Shown: positions 9,001-16,982, counted from the first letter of the stretch. The stretch is 64,000 nucleotides of DNA from Rhodobacter aestuarii (GCF_900156655.1 NZ_FTOG01000006.1:186001-250000); one strand, 5' to 3'. A program made the numbers and translations. Notes: generated by a model not told the origin, from the sequence alone.

Positions 9001-11398
9001 TGCGCCCATCAGTGCCGCGGATTTCGAACGTGTCATCCCCCTCCGTGCCCTCATAAATGATTTCCGGGCGCGACAGGATATTGATCTGAACGCTATTGGT
9101 ATCCGTGCCACCCTGTCCGTCAGAAATTGTGTAGCTGATCACTTCGGGGCCGAAATAGTCCGCCTCCGGCGTGTAGCGCACTTGGCCATCCGCGGTGATT
9201 TCTGCCACACCATGCAGCGCCTCCACCGCGATGATCGTCAGCGCGTCGCCATCGACATCGGTGTCATTGCCCGCAAAATCAAAGACCGCGGTGCTATCTT
9301 CCTGCATCTCCTGATCTGGGTCAGCCACGGCAACGGGGGCATCATTGACCGGGGTGACATGGATCGTCAGCGTAGCTGTATCTGAAAGCGCCCCATCACG
9401 CGCGGTTAGGGTCAGCACTTCGGTGCCGTTCGCGTTTGCATCCGGCGTATAAGTGAAGCTGCCATCCTCAGACAGATTGAGCGTCCCAAAGGCAGGTTCC
9501 GACCCAGCGGCCAGCTCCCAAGTTACCACATCCCCATCCGCATCTTGCGCTGTAAGCTGGCCGTTGATGACAGTATCTTCCGGCCCACCAAGGGTTAGAT
9601 CATCAGCCACAGGGGTATCATCTTGCGGCGCAATGGTGAGTGAGACCGTCCCCGGGATGGTACTTGTCCCGTCGCTGACCTCATAGCTGAAGCTATCCAT
9701 ACCATTGGCGTTTGCGTCCGGGGTATAGATGAAGCTGCCGTCGGGATTGAGTTCAAGGCTGCCCAAACTAGGCAGGGTGGTCACGCTGTAAACCAGCACA
9801 TCCCCATCGGCATCCGTCGCGCTCAGCTGCCCAGCAAGGCTGCCATCTTCAATCAGCGAGAAACTCTCAGCCGGAACCACCGGCGCATCTTCCACCGGGC
9901 GTACGGTGATCGTCGCCGTCCCATAGCTCGGCAAGCCAGCCGCCCCGGTTACAACAAAAGTGAATCCGTCTTCGCCATCAAAGTCCGCGTCCGGCGTGTA
10001 ACGATAGTGACCATCTGCCGACACCTCGACCGTGCCATGTGTCGGCGCGCCCCCTGCTGCCAATGCAAATGCCAGCGTCCCACCATTCGGATCAAACGCA
10101 TCAAGCCGCCCTGAAAGCGCCGCATCTTCATCTGTTGTACCGGTTTCATTGATCACCGTCGGGGGCGTGGCGGTCGCCGAAATGGTCACCACCGCCGTTG
10201 CCGTGACGACCGAGAACCCATCGCTCACGGTATAAGTAAAGCTATCGGTTCCGGAAAAACCCGCATAGGGCACATAGTCAAAGCTACCATCTGCCTGCAG
10301 GGTCAGCGTGCCACGCGAGGGCCCGGTTTCCTTGGCGAAGTTGAGCGTATCGTGATCGACATCAGATGCCAAAAGCTGGCCATTCAGCGTACCATTGCGG
10401 CTCACGGCAAAGCTGGTATCTGGCGCGACCGGCGCCGTGTTAAACGCAACCTGCAAACCACCAAGATCGACACTAAGCGCCCCGCCTGAGCCGCTTGCAC
10501 CATCATCGCTGTAGCTGGCCGAAATCGTTCCCGCAGTGCCACTTGTGTCAGTATAGATCACCGCATCAGCTCGCGACAGGAAACTGTTCAAGGCGGCAAG
10601 CGTCCCTGTAAGGATCAGCGCCTCAGAACCATCGCCGGTCACCGTCAGAGCTGAGGCATCACCGCCAATGCTCAACGTTCCCGCGCCGGGTGTTGCGTTC
10701 AGCGTCAGCGTCCCAACCGAGGCGCTCGTCGCATCCACATCGGCCAGTTCAATCCCCGACAGATCAAGGCCAACCGAGCCGCCACGCAACATCGCCGCAT
10801 CGCCAAGCAAATCGGTGCCCACATTCGTCGGGGCATCATTGATACCGGTAACCTCGACCGTCACCTCTGCCGAGGTTACGCCGCCCTCGCTATCGGACAC
10901 AGTGTAGGTGAACCGGTCTGTCCCGACAAAATTTTCATTCGGAGTGTAGGTGTAGTTCCCACCTGCTAAAATGCTCGCCGTGCCGCTGCTGGGGGCTCGA
11001 TCAAGGGCAAAACTGAAAGCGTTCCCTTCAACATCCGTGGCGGTCAACAGGCCAGAGATTGCAACCTCTTCAGCCGTCGTGCGCGCGACAGACGACGTTT
11101 CCGGCGCGTCATTCACCGAGGCAACATTCAGGTAGATCGTGTAGCGCGCAGCTTCGTCGCTACCGTCCAGAACCCGATACGTAAATGTATCTTCACCGTA
11201 GTAATCTGCACTCGGAGTATACGTGTACTTACCGCCTTCGATCTTTAGAACACCATGCGATGTGGTGCTGAGAAGCTCAAAAACCGGGGCCGCGACATCG
11301 CTCGGCTTTAGCAACGCAGACGTGACCTCGAGGTCCTCATAGAGGTCGGCTTCAAAACGAAGGGTGGCGGCATTAAATTCAATTTCACCATTGGACAT
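1..11398 (-). CDS. Giant RTX/VCBS cadherin-like repeat protein (3' end outside window)
   Basis: One uninterrupted minus-strand frame runs from an ATG at 11398 (GGAG about 10 nt upstream) to the window edge, giving at least 3799 residues. I found no in-frame stop in the stretches I read codon by codon (about 630-1975 and 4790-6090), and the rest reads as continuous repeat protein. Order from the N-terminus: seven cadherin-like repeats interrupted near residues 190-320 by a different segment; an RTX block (807-1028); three VCBS-like repeats; a large unique module (1445-1672); a helix-rich linker; more VCBS/cadherin-like repeats; a second RTX block (2760-3091); three more repeats; and a second copy of the unique module from 3481. 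Repeats show the typical DGSFTYTPDANANG, FTYTVSDG and GVNDAP signatures. There is no N-terminal signal peptide, which fits type I secretion by a C-terminal signal that would lie outside the window. Likely a calcium-dependent surface adhesin or biofilm protein; the function is inferred from architecture only. Confidence 0.93.
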   Translation of the reverse strand, partial: MSNGEIEFNAATLRFEADLYEDLEVTSALLKPSDVAAPVFELLSTTSHGVLKIEGGKYTYTPSADYYGEDTFTYRVLDGSDEAARYTIYLNVASVNDAPETSSVARTTAEEVAISGLLTATDVEGNAFSFALDRAPSSGTASILAGGNYTYTPNENFVGTDRFTYTVSDSEGGVTSAEVTVEVTGINDAPTNVGTDLLGDAAMLRGGSVGLDLSGIELADVDATSASVGTLTLNATPGAGTLSIGGDASALTVTGDGSEALILTGTLAALNSFLSRADAVIYTDTSGTAGTISASYSDDGASGSGGALSVDLGGLQVAFNTAPVAPDTSFAVSRNGTLNGQLLASDVDHDTLNFAKETGPSRGTLTLQADGSFDYVPYAGFSGTDSFTYTVSDGFSVVTATAVVTISATATPPTVINETGTTDEDAALSGRLDAFDPNGGTLAFALAAGGAPTHGTVEVSADGHYRYTPDADFDGEDGFTFVVTGAAGLPSYGTATITVRPVEDAPVVPAESFSLIEDGSLAGQLSATDADGDVLVYSVTTLPSLGSLELNPDGSFIYTPDANANGMDSFSYEVSDGTSTIPGTVSLTIAPQDDTPVADDLTLGGPEDTVINGQLTAQDADGDVVTWELAAGSEPAFGTLNLSEDGSFTYTPDANANGTEVLTLTARDGALSDTATLTIHVTPVNDAPVAVADPDQEMQEDSTAVFDFAGNDTDVDGDALTIIAVEALHGVAEITADGQVRYTPEADYFGPEVISYTISDGQGGTDTNSVQINILSRPEIIYEGTEGDDTFEIRGTDGRMAGFYGGGGTDTVVNAGRIWDKLNLTGTVFDNIETLDAQNGVIVVDRDGAMDLSTLGQLVNARRIEADRGNETITGSQQDDAIWADRGDDQVFGAGGDDHLYGEKGADTLSGGEGADTLVGGEGADALDGGAGDDQFLVAGCDGRDDTVSGGAGYDIVRNAKRGGYLDLTGASFEGVEEIDARGGWIRVSNGALDLRSVETLRDVRGILGTHRNEVIGGSRGDDLIDAGHGWDVVLISGSVTDASISNIGRGRAIVESLEGGRDQLYGVEELRFDDYTLFLDGRDNLPFGAPDAVTIGEDAAQSFAVDQFLANDFDIGGGPIAITCVSGGTWVTAAFDGSAITLNPNGAFETLGAGQSAEDTMTYQLSDAAGQTVSVAVTVTVLGANDAPVAVDDRADLAEGTLASGNLLTNDTDIDTGDALQIAGLEGGTTTAEGFTRGFASGAVLDLAADGTFTFTAGPGYQSLGVGQEAVETVTYTVADAHGATSTATLSLHIAGLNDAPDAADDDGFTTTARGSIEVAADGVLSNDTDIDAGDQLVVSGVSGGVEETFFILEAGVLVARQGFTTTGSAGGTFALMADGAWRFEAGQDFDDLALGESRLTSMEYTVSDGHGGTDTAVLSVLVTPSSYGSENVDPADLPDESEMTRIAISGTFEQMGGVDVLGELFARLDDSVDFDLASLLDMDLIDIDTRIQVSYGPDTGLNVDITDNNPDSTAMLSGFGAELDAAADYLTGFANPILTAPITPVYFGPTFEIDATIMAKLGWDIDLPSLGRTAIFQPIEIDLLVPDSPVQAWQNFVLWSDNLVSLSPTTVLQTVGIGDITIDAGYGLTDLTVSNVGLSFGTQDFLGLDIDGLAEGFVGLNHEFNLLAALGVDEDGAGMVSEISLSFEDVLDGLIEAGIPEFFKLVSDFVNDPSSATITALGRYIQKAVGIVASNAATTYNVGGAELKPSELQALSDRARFNDFDIWDADGRGLFTLETPEGETIHVTADLVNVVIETTGIDGAVGTLRQLLTVDGFTPIEGLTLTADLPIGNVDDIEGFVNDGEGTVDTTARAGTSEIEVTQITRLAGVSFDYEKFAPAVVRIALDKATEAGLEAAKAQPELIPIIIGANIAANAALIMSEEAQKTAEEGFTLSAEIKQTELVAELTNGVGGLLNSVAGAINGSLGLSGSNAIPMIAEITAEQLETSLDTIIDGFAQDLVTLLKGITGAASEVFDFIANDPTSQAIIETLGGIGDIAAAGMTGIINTLRWLVNTAADVFHIDVGLSPVLSIFDNLLDIAEAGPEAISNIEVFIRDIVKGARDYFAQVGDDIELGINTFADFVKDLARGIDLQLSTDFDLIDFVIEAGIDLVQVARFDPDEVQVTYMIDGVEVTGSYDEAAQFLAAGAPGDVLNGEVAYSFSGAVDYDYILRLDIAPTLELYGFDIAGSLGVGDGSANYDLDFDYAAIKLTDDFTLEDLGSLNFGEAFDDALLELPFGLFEDVANVVVDEIRESFGELAGQTTDLDYNEIRLFTLEDVEIGADRFTQVVSNFQVEIGGAIDSTALRFSAAPGLQVSGTALIDALTEALAKVEGSAANIGRLMPLDGGGAMAVGANGTVIFDAEGDFEALNEGEETTQTFRFTVTEADGTPEVREAELTIVGVNDAPVAIADAATMAEDGTLSFDPAANDSDVDTADAGHLIVVAATCPDGAVEVSAEGLVTFRPAADFNGTTVITYTVADPQGATAEGTATVTVTPIGDIVRAADDVLTVSENGTASLDVTLNDIEVDGETVTITGFTQPSAGQLTQISSTELAFDPDGGFEYLAAGETVDVTADVQVSDGVDGVVTSRLTITVVGENDAPVASDDQVLVAEDGSVTIDVLANDTDVDGDALTATVVAAAAHGTVSAGPGGTLIYRPDANYHGEDSFSYEVSDGHGGTAQAVVQITVDPEPEDTVQGTAGDDVFSLNYSDGFLTLFEGVEGYDLIQSARRRGDLLLGEAEFASIEELDLRGGRIQVNRDGFLDLSSIGLVQGVAAILGDRGDESITGSQQDDAIYGGFGDDVLAGMAGDDLLAGERGSDQLLGGSGNDWLDGGWDDDTVIGGEGDDTLIGFNRAAANDVLDGGAGWDVLRNDWRGNSVTFDHATITDIERLEMQGGRIELARDGVLDLASVLETDGVIRIRGDRGAETIIGTQSADEIEAGEGADYVDGQGGDDTFFAAGTDLRGDTIIGGTGFDVVQNDASFRFWWNDLNITGTVFEDVELLAANGARLLVDAGGSADLSTLAELRDVRGIWLNWGDETVALSVADDVVHGGDGTDTAVVAGSVFDTALTQINANTWRLDGPGGTDWLHDVERLVFDDLSLFIDGTNNAPVTRADAARVLADATLDIADLLVNDLDPDGDALHVISVSSDEIGVSLADGVVTLDPEDRFVALGAGDEQRVLVTYVVADEAGAEAEGQLWVTVVGVNDAPVAGDDSDMTDQNIAISGDLLANDTDPDLGDTLSIQALNGNVAAIGMPVLLASGALVVLQADGSFAYDPNGAFAWLGEGESAEDSLSYTLADALGATAEGALRVVITGENDNPEDGDEGYATSAHRTLSVGAAAGLLANGADPDMGDLPGVAAGTFAGSAGGIFTLNTDGSFSFAPNNAFGDLAPGETRDTVLSYSVTDGHGGIDTSTVTVTVTGATAPIEITDPVDSVITQVSGTFRQYGGVDVATYFIEQIGAMAGIDLDSLLDFTLIDINKLFTLSIDADGNLTFDVEDVDPPNGALEDFSQTVIDGVAEAASFVDQFLPLDLGPLTFTPVFDAQLGLDLEFGWDIDLPTLGKTNISQPVTLELSTPEEAAEGVAVRLSSGNLVSQSPTTTTEGIGLGRFAVQAGFALPNTQISNIGLSLASSDFLDLDLDGVVSGALSLDRTFDLGESLETVKEFLLDSLETIMEASGVELPVDINKIASTLLALDIGNMIEGLFSGDVDFAPLLSAIDSGDAAKVFDETLNLITTLSENGENVGDDIAIAGAT
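300..958 (-). repeat. Large unique module, copy 2, of the giant protein
   Basis: Residues from about 3481. Landmarks match copy 1: VSGTFRQYGGVDV, then GWDIDLPTLGKT...QP near 575-613, SQSPTT followed by GIG, and DFLDLDLDGV. The offset to copy 1 is 6102 nt (2034 codons). The protein continues beyond the module to the window edge, so more of the duplicated unit may follow outside. Confidence 0.7.
2128..3121 (-). repeat. RTX block 2: nonapeptides interleaved with three 75-residue units
   Basis: Residues about 2760-3091 of the giant protein. Three copies of the same 75-residue unit as in block 1 (about 2890-3121, 2458-2688 and 2128-2360) alternate with RTX nonapeptides: about eight between the first pair and three between the second pair. 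The 30 nt beginning at 2891 differ from the 30 nt beginning at 8753 at a single position, direct evidence that the blocks share origin. Confidence 0.8.
6384..7066 (-). repeat. Large unique module, copy 1, of the giant protein
   Basis: Residues about 1445-1672. This segment is neither RTX nor VCBS-like. It starts with an ISGTFEQMGGVDV string and includes GWDIDLPSLGRT...QP, a SxSPTT string followed by GIG, and DFLGLDIDGL. All four landmarks recur in the same order in the segment at 300-958. I do not recognise a named domain; the composition suggests beta structure rich in Asp and Leu. Confidence 0.7.
8318..8980 (-). repeat. RTX block 1: nonapeptides flanked by two 75-residue units
   Basis: Residues about 807-1028 of the giant protein. 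About seven GGxGxDxL-type calcium-binding nonapeptides lie at about 8552-8752. They are flanked by a 75-residue unit at 8753-8980 and a second at 8318-8551. Each unit carries a (I/V)Ex(L/I)DxxxGxIxV...(A/G)xxDLxS core and ends in a G(S/T)xxDDxI string that leads back into RTX-like sequence. Confidence 0.8.
9070..11398 (-). repeat. N-terminal array of cadherin-like (tandem-95) repeats
   Basis: Seven units of roughly 90-100 residues each end in a VNDAP-like or VEDAP-like linker and contain a YTP...GxDxFTYxVSDG core. Unit boundaries are visible as NDAP, TAPV, EDAP, DDTP and NDAP strings. Such beta-sandwich units are common in long bacterial adhesins, where they act as stalks. Between units two and three lies a segment of about 130 residues that lacks the signature. 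Confidence 0.8.
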
Positions 11399-11668
11399 GG
11401 CTTGGCGCTCCACAGAATGGCTGTTCTAAAACACTTCAGTGGGCGCGCATTTATGCCTAAACTTTAGTCAAATTTGCTCATTTTCGCAATATTTTTTCAA
11501 AAAGCTTACCCCAAGGAACTTTATCGAACCCAATGGCGCAAATTTCGCTTTGGCGCGCAGGGGGGAGAACTGCATGGACGCGCAGAAATTCTCCCGTCAG
11601 TCATGGCGCATAAGTGATCCTAACCGGGCCTTACGCACACGGTTTACGAAACTGTCGAAAGGGTGCCT

Positions 11669-12460
11669 TCAGCAGGCTGCGAGCCCGCGTGCGCGAAAAA
11701 TCTCGCGCGCCGCGTCCGCCGCATCGGGCGTTGGCGTTGGGGTGTTTTCCAGATGGTAGGTCATCCCCAACTGCGCCCATTTCGATTGGCCCAATTGGTG
11801 GAACGGCAGAACCTCGACCATCTCGACCGAGGAGCCGAGCCCGGCAACGTAATCCGCCATCCGAGCGATCTCGTCAGCGGCATCGGTCCAGCCGGGCACC
11901 AGCACATAGCGGATACGCATCTGCTTGCCGAGCCGCACCATCCGCTCGGCACAATCAAGCGTCGGTTGGAGCGCCTGCGCGGTTAGCGCCTGATGGCGCG
12001 CGGGGTCGATATGCTTGATATCAAGCATGACAAGGTCGATCGGGTCGAACCAATCATCTGCCACACGGTCATGCAGATGGCCTTGCGTATCTAGCGCGAT
12101 ATGCAGGCCATATTTTTCCTTGATCGCGCGTGCGGTCGCGTTGACGAATTCGGCCTGCATCATCGGCTCGCCGCCCGAAAAGGTGACCCCGCCCGCGAAT
12201 TTCAAGAACCGCGCCAGATGCCCCACTTCGCCCAGAAGATCATCGACCGAGACCCGGCGCCCGTTGTGCAGCTTCCACGTATCGGGGTTGTGGCAGTAAA
12301 GGCACCGGAACTGACAGCCCGACAAAAAGAACACAAAGCGCATGCCGGGGCCATCCACCGCCGCCCCCGATTCGAGCGAGTGCAAGAAGCCATGACACGC
12401 GGCATCATGCGGGTCGCAAAGCGGCGGCTCGAATTGGGTCTGCGGCAGGGGGGCAGTCAT
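11669..12460 (-). CDS. pflA: Pyruvate formate-lyase activating enzyme (radical SAM)
   Basis: A 263-residue protein. The radical SAM cluster motif CxxxCxxC is visible as CQFRCLYC, inside the family context SGCQFRCLYCHNPDTW near residues 49-64. A GGEP string (FSGGEPMMQ) that contributes to S-adenosylmethionine binding follows. The enzyme installs the glycyl radical on PflB under anoxic conditions. It starts 8 nt after the pflB stop codon on the same strand, so the two are one transcription unit. Length is close to that of E. coli PflA. The giant repeat-protein gene follows 270 nt downstream. Confidence 0.95.
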   Translation of the reverse strand: MTAPLPQTQFEPPLCDPHDAACHGFLHSLESGAAVDGPGMRFVFFLSGCQFRCLYCHNPDTWKLHNGRRVSVDDLLGEVGHLARFLKFAGGVTFSGGEPMMQAEFVNATARAIKEKYGLHIALDTQGHLHDRVADDWFDPIDLVMLDIKHIDPARHQALTAQALQPTLDCAERMVRLGKQMRIRYVLVPGWTDAADEIARMADYVAGLGSSVEMVEVLPFHQLGQSKWAQLGMTYHLENTPTPTPDAADAAREIFRARGLAAC

Positions 12461-12468
12461 CGTCTCTC

Positions 12469-14736
12469 TTACATGCTGGCGTGGAAGGTGCGGCTGATCA
12501 CGTCAAGCTGCTGGGCACGGTTCAGCTTGACGAAGTTCACCGCATAGCCCGACACGCGAACGGTGAGCTGCGGATAGGCTTCGGGGTGCTCCATCGCGTC
12601 TTCCAGCGTTTCGCGCGTCAACATGTTGACGTTGACGTGGAAGCCTTCAGCCGCACAGAAACCATCCAAGCAATTGGCAAGGTTCGCCACCTGCTCGGCC
12701 TCGGTATGGCCCATCGCGCCGGGGGTGGCGCTGGCGGTCCAAGAAATCCCATCAAGCGCGGCGGCATAGGGCAGTTTCGAGACCGAAGCACCCGCAGCCA
12801 CAAAACCTTTCTTGTCACGCCCGTTCATCGGGTTGGCGCCCGGCGCGAAAGGCTCGCCTGCGCGGCGGCCATCGGGGGTGTTGCCGGTTTTCTTGCCATA
12901 GACCACGTTCGAGGTGATCGTCAGGATCGACTGCGTCGGCACCGAGTTGCGGTAGAAATAGGGCTGGCCCGAGACCTTTTTCATGAAGGTTTCGGCAACC
13001 CAGACCGCGATGTCATCCACCCGGTCATCATCATTGCCAAAGGCCGGGTAATCCCCCTCAATCGCGAAATCGACGGCCAAGCCTTCCTCGTTGCGGATCA
13101 CTTTGACCTTGGCGTTTTTGATCGCCGAAAGCGAATCCGCAACGATCGACAGCCCGGCAATCCCGGTCGCCATCGTGCGCAGAATATCGCGGTCATGCAG
13201 CGCCATTTCGATCCGCTCATAGGCGTATTTGTCGTGCATGTAGTGGATTGCGTTCAGCGCTTTGACATAGGTCCGCGCCAGCCAATCCATCGCCAGATCA
13301 AACTTTGCAACGACTTCGTCATAGTCCAGCACATCGGCGCTGATCGGGGTCAGGCCCTTGGCAACCTGAACTCCCGATTTCTCGTCCACCCCGCCGTTGA
13401 TCGCGTAAAGAAGCGCCTTGGCAAGGTTGGCACGCGCGCCGAAGAACTGCATCTGCTTGCCGATCCGCATCGCCGACACACAGCAGGCAATGCCGTAATC
13501 ATCGCTCCATTTCGGGCGCATGATATCGTCGTTTTCATATTGGATCGCCGAAGTGTCTTTCGACACTTTCGCGCAGAAATCTTTGAAGCCGCGCGGCAGG
13601 TTGACCGACCAAAGCACGGTCAGGTTCGGTTCCGGCGCCGGGCCGAGGTTGTAGAGCGTTTGCAGCACGCGGAACGAGGTTTTGGAAACCAGCGTCCGGC
13701 CATCTTCGCCCATGCCGCCAATCGCTTCGGTGACCCAAGTGGGGTCGCCCGAGAAAAGTTGGTCATAATCGGGCGTGCGCAGGAAGCGGATGATGCGCAG
13801 CTTGATCACCAGATCGTCGATCAACTCTTGCGCGCCCACTTCATCCAGACGGCCCGCCGCAAAATCGCGTTCGATGTAGATATCAAGGAACGTGGAGATC
13901 CGGCCAATCGACATGGCCGCACCGTTTTGTTCCTTCACCGCTGCCAGATAGCCAAAATAAGTGGCCTGCACCGCTTCGCGCGCCGTGGTGGCCGGGCCAG
14001 AAAGATCAACGCCATATTTCTTCGCCATCTCGCGCAACTCTTCCAGCGCGCGGAATTGCTCAGACAGTTCTTCGCGCAGGCGCAGCGTGTCTTCATCAAA
14101 GACCGCATCATCAAGTTCGCGGAACTCGGCCAGTTTCGCGGCTTTCAGCGTGTCGATGCCGTAAAGCGCCACGCGGCGATAGTCGCCAATGATCCGGCCC
14201 CGGCCATAGGCATCGGGCAACCCAGTGATGATGCCCGATTTCCGCGCAGCGAGGATGTCGGGAGAATAGGTGTCAAAGACGCCTTGGTTGTGGCTCTTGC
14301 GGTATTTCGTCCAAATCTCGGACACGGTCGCATCGGGTTCAAACCCATAGGCCTTAAGGCCCGTTTCCACCATCCGCAGCCCGCCATTGGGCATGATCGC
14401 GCGTTTGAGCGGTGCATCGGTTTGCAAGCCAACGATCAGTTCATTCTCGCGGTCGATATAGCCCGCATCATGCGCGGTAATGCTCGAGGGGCGGTCGGCC
14501 GACACATCCAGCACGCCCTTTTCGCGCTCCAGCTTCAAAAGCGCCGCAATGTCGTCCCAGAGTTTTTTGGTCCGCGCCGTCGGCCCCGCCAAGAACCCGG
14601 CATCACCTTCAAACGGGGTGTAGTTTTCTTGGATGAAGCCGCGCACATCAATGCTCGTGCGCCAGTTCCCTGCCGAGAAGCCCTCCCAAGGATCGATCAT
14701 GGAGGGGCTGATCGAAGTATCGGTGAAGGCATTCAT
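12469..14736 (-). CDS. pflB: Formate C-acetyltransferase (pyruvate formate-lyase)
   Basis: A 755-residue enzyme that cleaves pyruvate with CoA to acetyl-CoA and formate in anaerobic metabolism. The glycyl radical site lies in the C-terminal RVSGYAV motif (Gly about 730), and the paired catalytic cysteines in IACCVSAM. I chose the ATG at 14736, preceded by GGAAAGGACT, because an upstream in-frame start at 14820 would add 28 residues unlike the family. The N-terminus then reads [20 protein letters not shown], and the PWEGF string fits PflB N-termini. It is followed by pflA. The presence of pflBA points to a facultative fermentative capacity. Confidence 0.95.
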   Translation of the reverse strand: MNAFTDTSISPSMIDPWEGFSAGNWRTSIDVRGFIQENYTPFEGDAGFLAGPTARTKKLWDDIAALLKLEREKGVLDVSADRPSSITAHDAGYIDRENELIVGLQTDAPLKRAIMPNGGLRMVETGLKAYGFEPDATVSEIWTKYRKSHNQGVFDTYSPDILAARKSGIITGLPDAYGRGRIIGDYRRVALYGIDTLKAAKLAEFRELDDAVFDEDTLRLREELSEQFRALEELREMAKKYGVDLSGPATTAREAVQATYFGYLAAVKEQNGAAMSIGRISTFLDIYIERDFAAGRLDEVGAQELIDDLVIKLRIIRFLRTPDYDQLFSGDPTWVTEAIGGMGEDGRTLVSKTSFRVLQTLYNLGPAPEPNLTVLWSVNLPRGFKDFCAKVSKDTSAIQYENDDIMRPKWSDDYGIACCVSAMRIGKQMQFFGARANLAKALLYAINGGVDEKSGVQVAKGLTPISADVLDYDEVVAKFDLAMDWLARTYVKALNAIHYMHDKYAYERIEMALHDRDILRTMATGIAGLSIVADSLSAIKNAKVKVIRNEEGLAVDFAIEGDYPAFGNDDDRVDDIAVWVAETFMKKVSGQPYFYRNSVPTQSILTITSNVVYGKKTGNTPDGRRAGEPFAPGANPMNGRDKKGFVAAGASVSKLPYAAALDGISWTASATPGAMGHTEAEQVANLANCLDGFCAAEGFHVNVNMLTRETLEDAMEHPEAYPQLTVRVSGYAVNFVKLNRAQQLDVISRTFHASM

Positions 14737-14909
14737 TTGGCAGTCCTTTCCAGCCGGGCGGCATGCGCCCGTTACGGCCTGAGCGGTCGGTGAGAGGGGA
14801 AGGTCGTGCCGAAGAGCCAATCGTGGCAGTGACTGCTCTGAGGAACTCGAGGGAAAGACCTTCAGATACCATTTTGGTAACTTAAACAGACCAGTGAAGC
14901 AAGAATTCT

Positions 14910-14922
14910 TGACCCAGGGTCA
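14910..14922. promoter_or_regulatory. Perfect palindrome TGACCCAGGGTCA upstream of pflB
   Basis: TGACCC and GGGTCA are exact reverse complements around a single central base, 174 nt upstream of the pflB start codon. This looks like a dimeric regulator's site. It resembles but does not match the FNR consensus TTGAT-N4-ATCAA, so the regulator is unknown. Confidence 0.4.
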
Positions 14923-14932
14923 TTCAATATAA

Positions 14933-14946
14933 TTGCGAAAATTCAA
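14933..14946. promoter_or_regulatory. Possible FNR/FnrL-type site upstream of pflB
   Basis: TTGCGAAAATTCAA keeps the TTG...CAA ends and the 14-bp spacing of the FNR consensus TTGAT-N4-ATCAA, with 7 of 10 consensus positions matching. Anaerobic activation of pfl by FNR-family regulators is known in other bacteria, so the location is sensible. The match is partial. Confidence 0.3.
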
Positions 14947-15193
14947 AAGGTTAGACCTGAACGCGGGGCGGGGTTGCGGTTACGGAATGACAAGAATGTT
15001 ACCAATCCCCGCCTGAAGACGTAAGAATGTAATCTGCCAGAATAATCTTTTGCGCAGGACCCCACCTGCGACAGATCGTTGCGAGACCAATCGCCCCGCT
15101 ATCCCTTTGTCGGCGCACAAAAAAACGGCGATTTTAGAGGGATTCTCAGACCTTTGACACATGCCGGGGCGCAGTTTGCGCCGCGCCCCGCCC

Positions 15194-15221
15194 GTCTGGT
15201 CCTTGGCCCTAAGGACCGTCT
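15194..15221 (-). terminator. Hairpin downstream of fruA
   Basis: GGTCCTT (15198-15204) and AAGGACC (15211-15217) form a 7-bp stem with a 6-nt loop, about 30 nt past the fruA stop. No clear T-run follows on the minus strand, so it may be a 3' stabilising or Rho-assisted end rather than a classical terminator. Confidence 0.35.
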
Positions 15222-15245
15222 GGTCTCGTGAGTGGTTTGCAGGAT

Positions 15246-16982
15246 TTACGCGGTTGCCGCGACACCGTCCCGCAGCGGTTTTTTCAGCACGATCAACATG
15301 CCCGTGGTGACAAGCGTGCCGGCCAGAACCGAAGCCGCATAGGCACCCAGATGGGTCACAGCATTCGGGATGGCGAGCACGAAGATACCGCCATGCGGGG
15401 CCATGAGTTGGCAGCCAAGCACCATCGAGAGCGCACCCGCCACAGCCGAGCCCACGATGATCGAGGGGATCACGCGCGCCGGGTCTTTCGCGGCAAAGGG
15501 GATCGCACCTTCGGTGATGAAGGACAGACCCAGCACCGCAGCAGCGCCACCGGCTTCACGTTCTTCCGGCGCAAAGCGGTTCTTCGCAACCAAGGTGGCA
15601 AGCGCAAGGCCAAGCGGCGGGGTCATGCCAGCGGCCATCACGGCGGCCATCGGTGCATAGGTGTCAGAGGTCAAAAGGCCCACGGCAAAGGTGTAAGCGG
15701 CTTTGTTGATCGGCCCGCCCATATCAACGGCCATCATGCCGCCAAGGATCAGCCCCAGCACCACGGCATTGGTCGTGCCCAGCCCTTGCAGGAACGAGGT
15801 CATCGCGGCCAAGATCGCGGCGACAGGTTCGCCCACCACATAGACCATGATCAGACCCGTGATCAGCGTCGAGAGCAGCGGCAAAATCAAAACGGGTTTG
15901 AGCCCTTCGAGCGTGCGCGGCAGCTTGATCGCGTCGCGCAGCCAGCGCGCCACATAGCCCGCCAAGAAGCCCGCAACGATCCCGCCCAAGAAACCGGCGT
16001 TGAGGTTCACGGCGAGCATCCCGCCAATCAGGCCGGGCGTCAGGCCGGGACGGTCGGCGATTGAATAGGCGATATAACCCGCAAGGATCGGCACCATCAG
16101 CTTGAAGGCGGCCCCGCCGCCAATCGACATCAGCGCCGCCGCCAACGTGCCTTCTTCTTCAAAGGCTTTGATACCGAACACGAACGAAAGCGCGATCAGC
16201 AGACCACCCGCCACAACGAGCGGCAGCATGTAAGACACGCCGGTCAGCAGGTGCTGATAGGGGCCGGTGCGGGCCGCAGCACGTTTCGCTTTGAGCGCAT
16301 CAACCGTATCAGCTAGGTTTTGGCCCAGCACTTCGCCTTCGGCCACAGCCGCATCAAGCACTTTGGCTGCGCCTTTCACAGCCGCACCAACCGAGGTTTT
16401 GTAGACCTTCTTACCACCAAAGCGGGCGTCATCGACATGGGTATCGGCCGCGATCACCACGAGGTCCGCGCCCGCAACTTGTTCATCGGTCAGCGTGTTT
16501 TGCGAGCCAACCGAGCCTTGCGTTTCAACCGCAATTTCCCAACCGCGCGCGGTGGCGGCTTTCTTCAGGGCGTCCGCCGCCATGAAAGTGTGGGCAATAC
16601 CGGTCGGGCAAGAGGTGATCGCCACCACCTTCAACGTACCGGGGGTTGCTGGATTTGCCATTTGCGAGCTCTCCTCTCCTGCAAGGGCTAGGGCCGCGTC
16701 GATCTGCGCCGCCGTCTGGGTGATGGCGCGGCTCGGCGTGGTCCGGTAAACGGGTTTGTCGGTGAAGCGGGCCTCATCGACATGAATATCGGCGGCAATC
16801 ACCACAACATCGGCGGCCGCGATCTCGGCGGGCTGCAACGCGTCTTGCACGCCTTGCGAACTTTGCCGCTCGACGCGGATGTCATGGCCTTTTTGCGCAG
16901 CGGTGGCGCTCAGCGCTTCGGCTGCCATATGGGTATGCGCGATGCCTGTGGGGCAGGCCGTCACGGCAACGATCTTCGACAT
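15246..16982 (-). CDS. fruA: PTS fructose transporter subunit EIIB'BC
   Basis: A 578-residue membrane permease of the fructose phosphotransferase system that imports fructose and releases fructose 1-phosphate. Two EIIB-like domains come first: [18 protein letters not shown] near residue 7 and [17 protein letters not shown] near residue 122, each with the Cys of the phosphorylation loop (the second normally being the phosphorylated one). The EIIC membrane domain follows from about residue 240, with hydrophobic helices and the [19 protein letters not shown] region. A duplicated EIIB also occurs in E. coli FruA. It is the last gene of fruB-fruK-fruA, 26 nt after fruK. Confidence 0.95.
   Translation of the reverse strand: MSKIVAVTACPTGIAHTHMAAEALSATAAQKGHDIRVERQSSQGVQDALQPAEIAAADVVVIAADIHVDEARFTDKPVYRTTPSRAITQTAAQIDAALALAGEESSQMANPATPGTLKVVAITSCPTGIAHTFMAADALKKAATARGWEIAVETQGSVGSQNTLTDEQVAGADLVVIAADTHVDDARFGGKKVYKTSVGAAVKGAAKVLDAAVAEGEVLGQNLADTVDALKAKRAAARTGPYQHLLTGVSYMLPLVVAGGLLIALSFVFGIKAFEEEGTLAAALMSIGGGAAFKLMVPILAGYIAYSIADRPGLTPGLIGGMLAVNLNAGFLGGIVAGFLAGYVARWLRDAIKLPRTLEGLKPVLILPLLSTLITGLIMVYVVGEPVAAILAAMTSFLQGLGTTNAVVLGLILGGMMAVDMGGPINKAAYTFAVGLLTSDTYAPMAAVMAAGMTPPLGLALATLVAKNRFAPEEREAGGAAAVLGLSFITEGAIPFAAKDPARVIPSIIVGSAVAGALSMVLGCQLMAPHGGIFVLAIPNAVTHLGAYAASVLAGTLVTTGMLIVLKKPLRDGVAATA

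Larger units (their letters stand above)
14737..15197. other. Intergenic region between fruA and pflB; pflB promoter region
   Basis: A 461-nt stretch without a supportable gene, between the fruA downstream hairpin and the pflB start. It is locally AT-rich at 14880-14950. It holds a perfect 13-bp palindrome (14910-14922) and an FNR-like sequence (14933-14946), listed separately. Short open frames here show no ribosome binding site or recognisable sequence. The pflB promoter should lie here on the minus strand. Confidence 0.6.

Noticed and set aside
12481-14793. 770-codon open frame on the plus strand opposite pflB
   Set aside because: It is the antisense of pflB in a GC-rich genome, without a ribosome binding site or recognisable protein sequence. 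pflB on the minus strand matches its family throughout.
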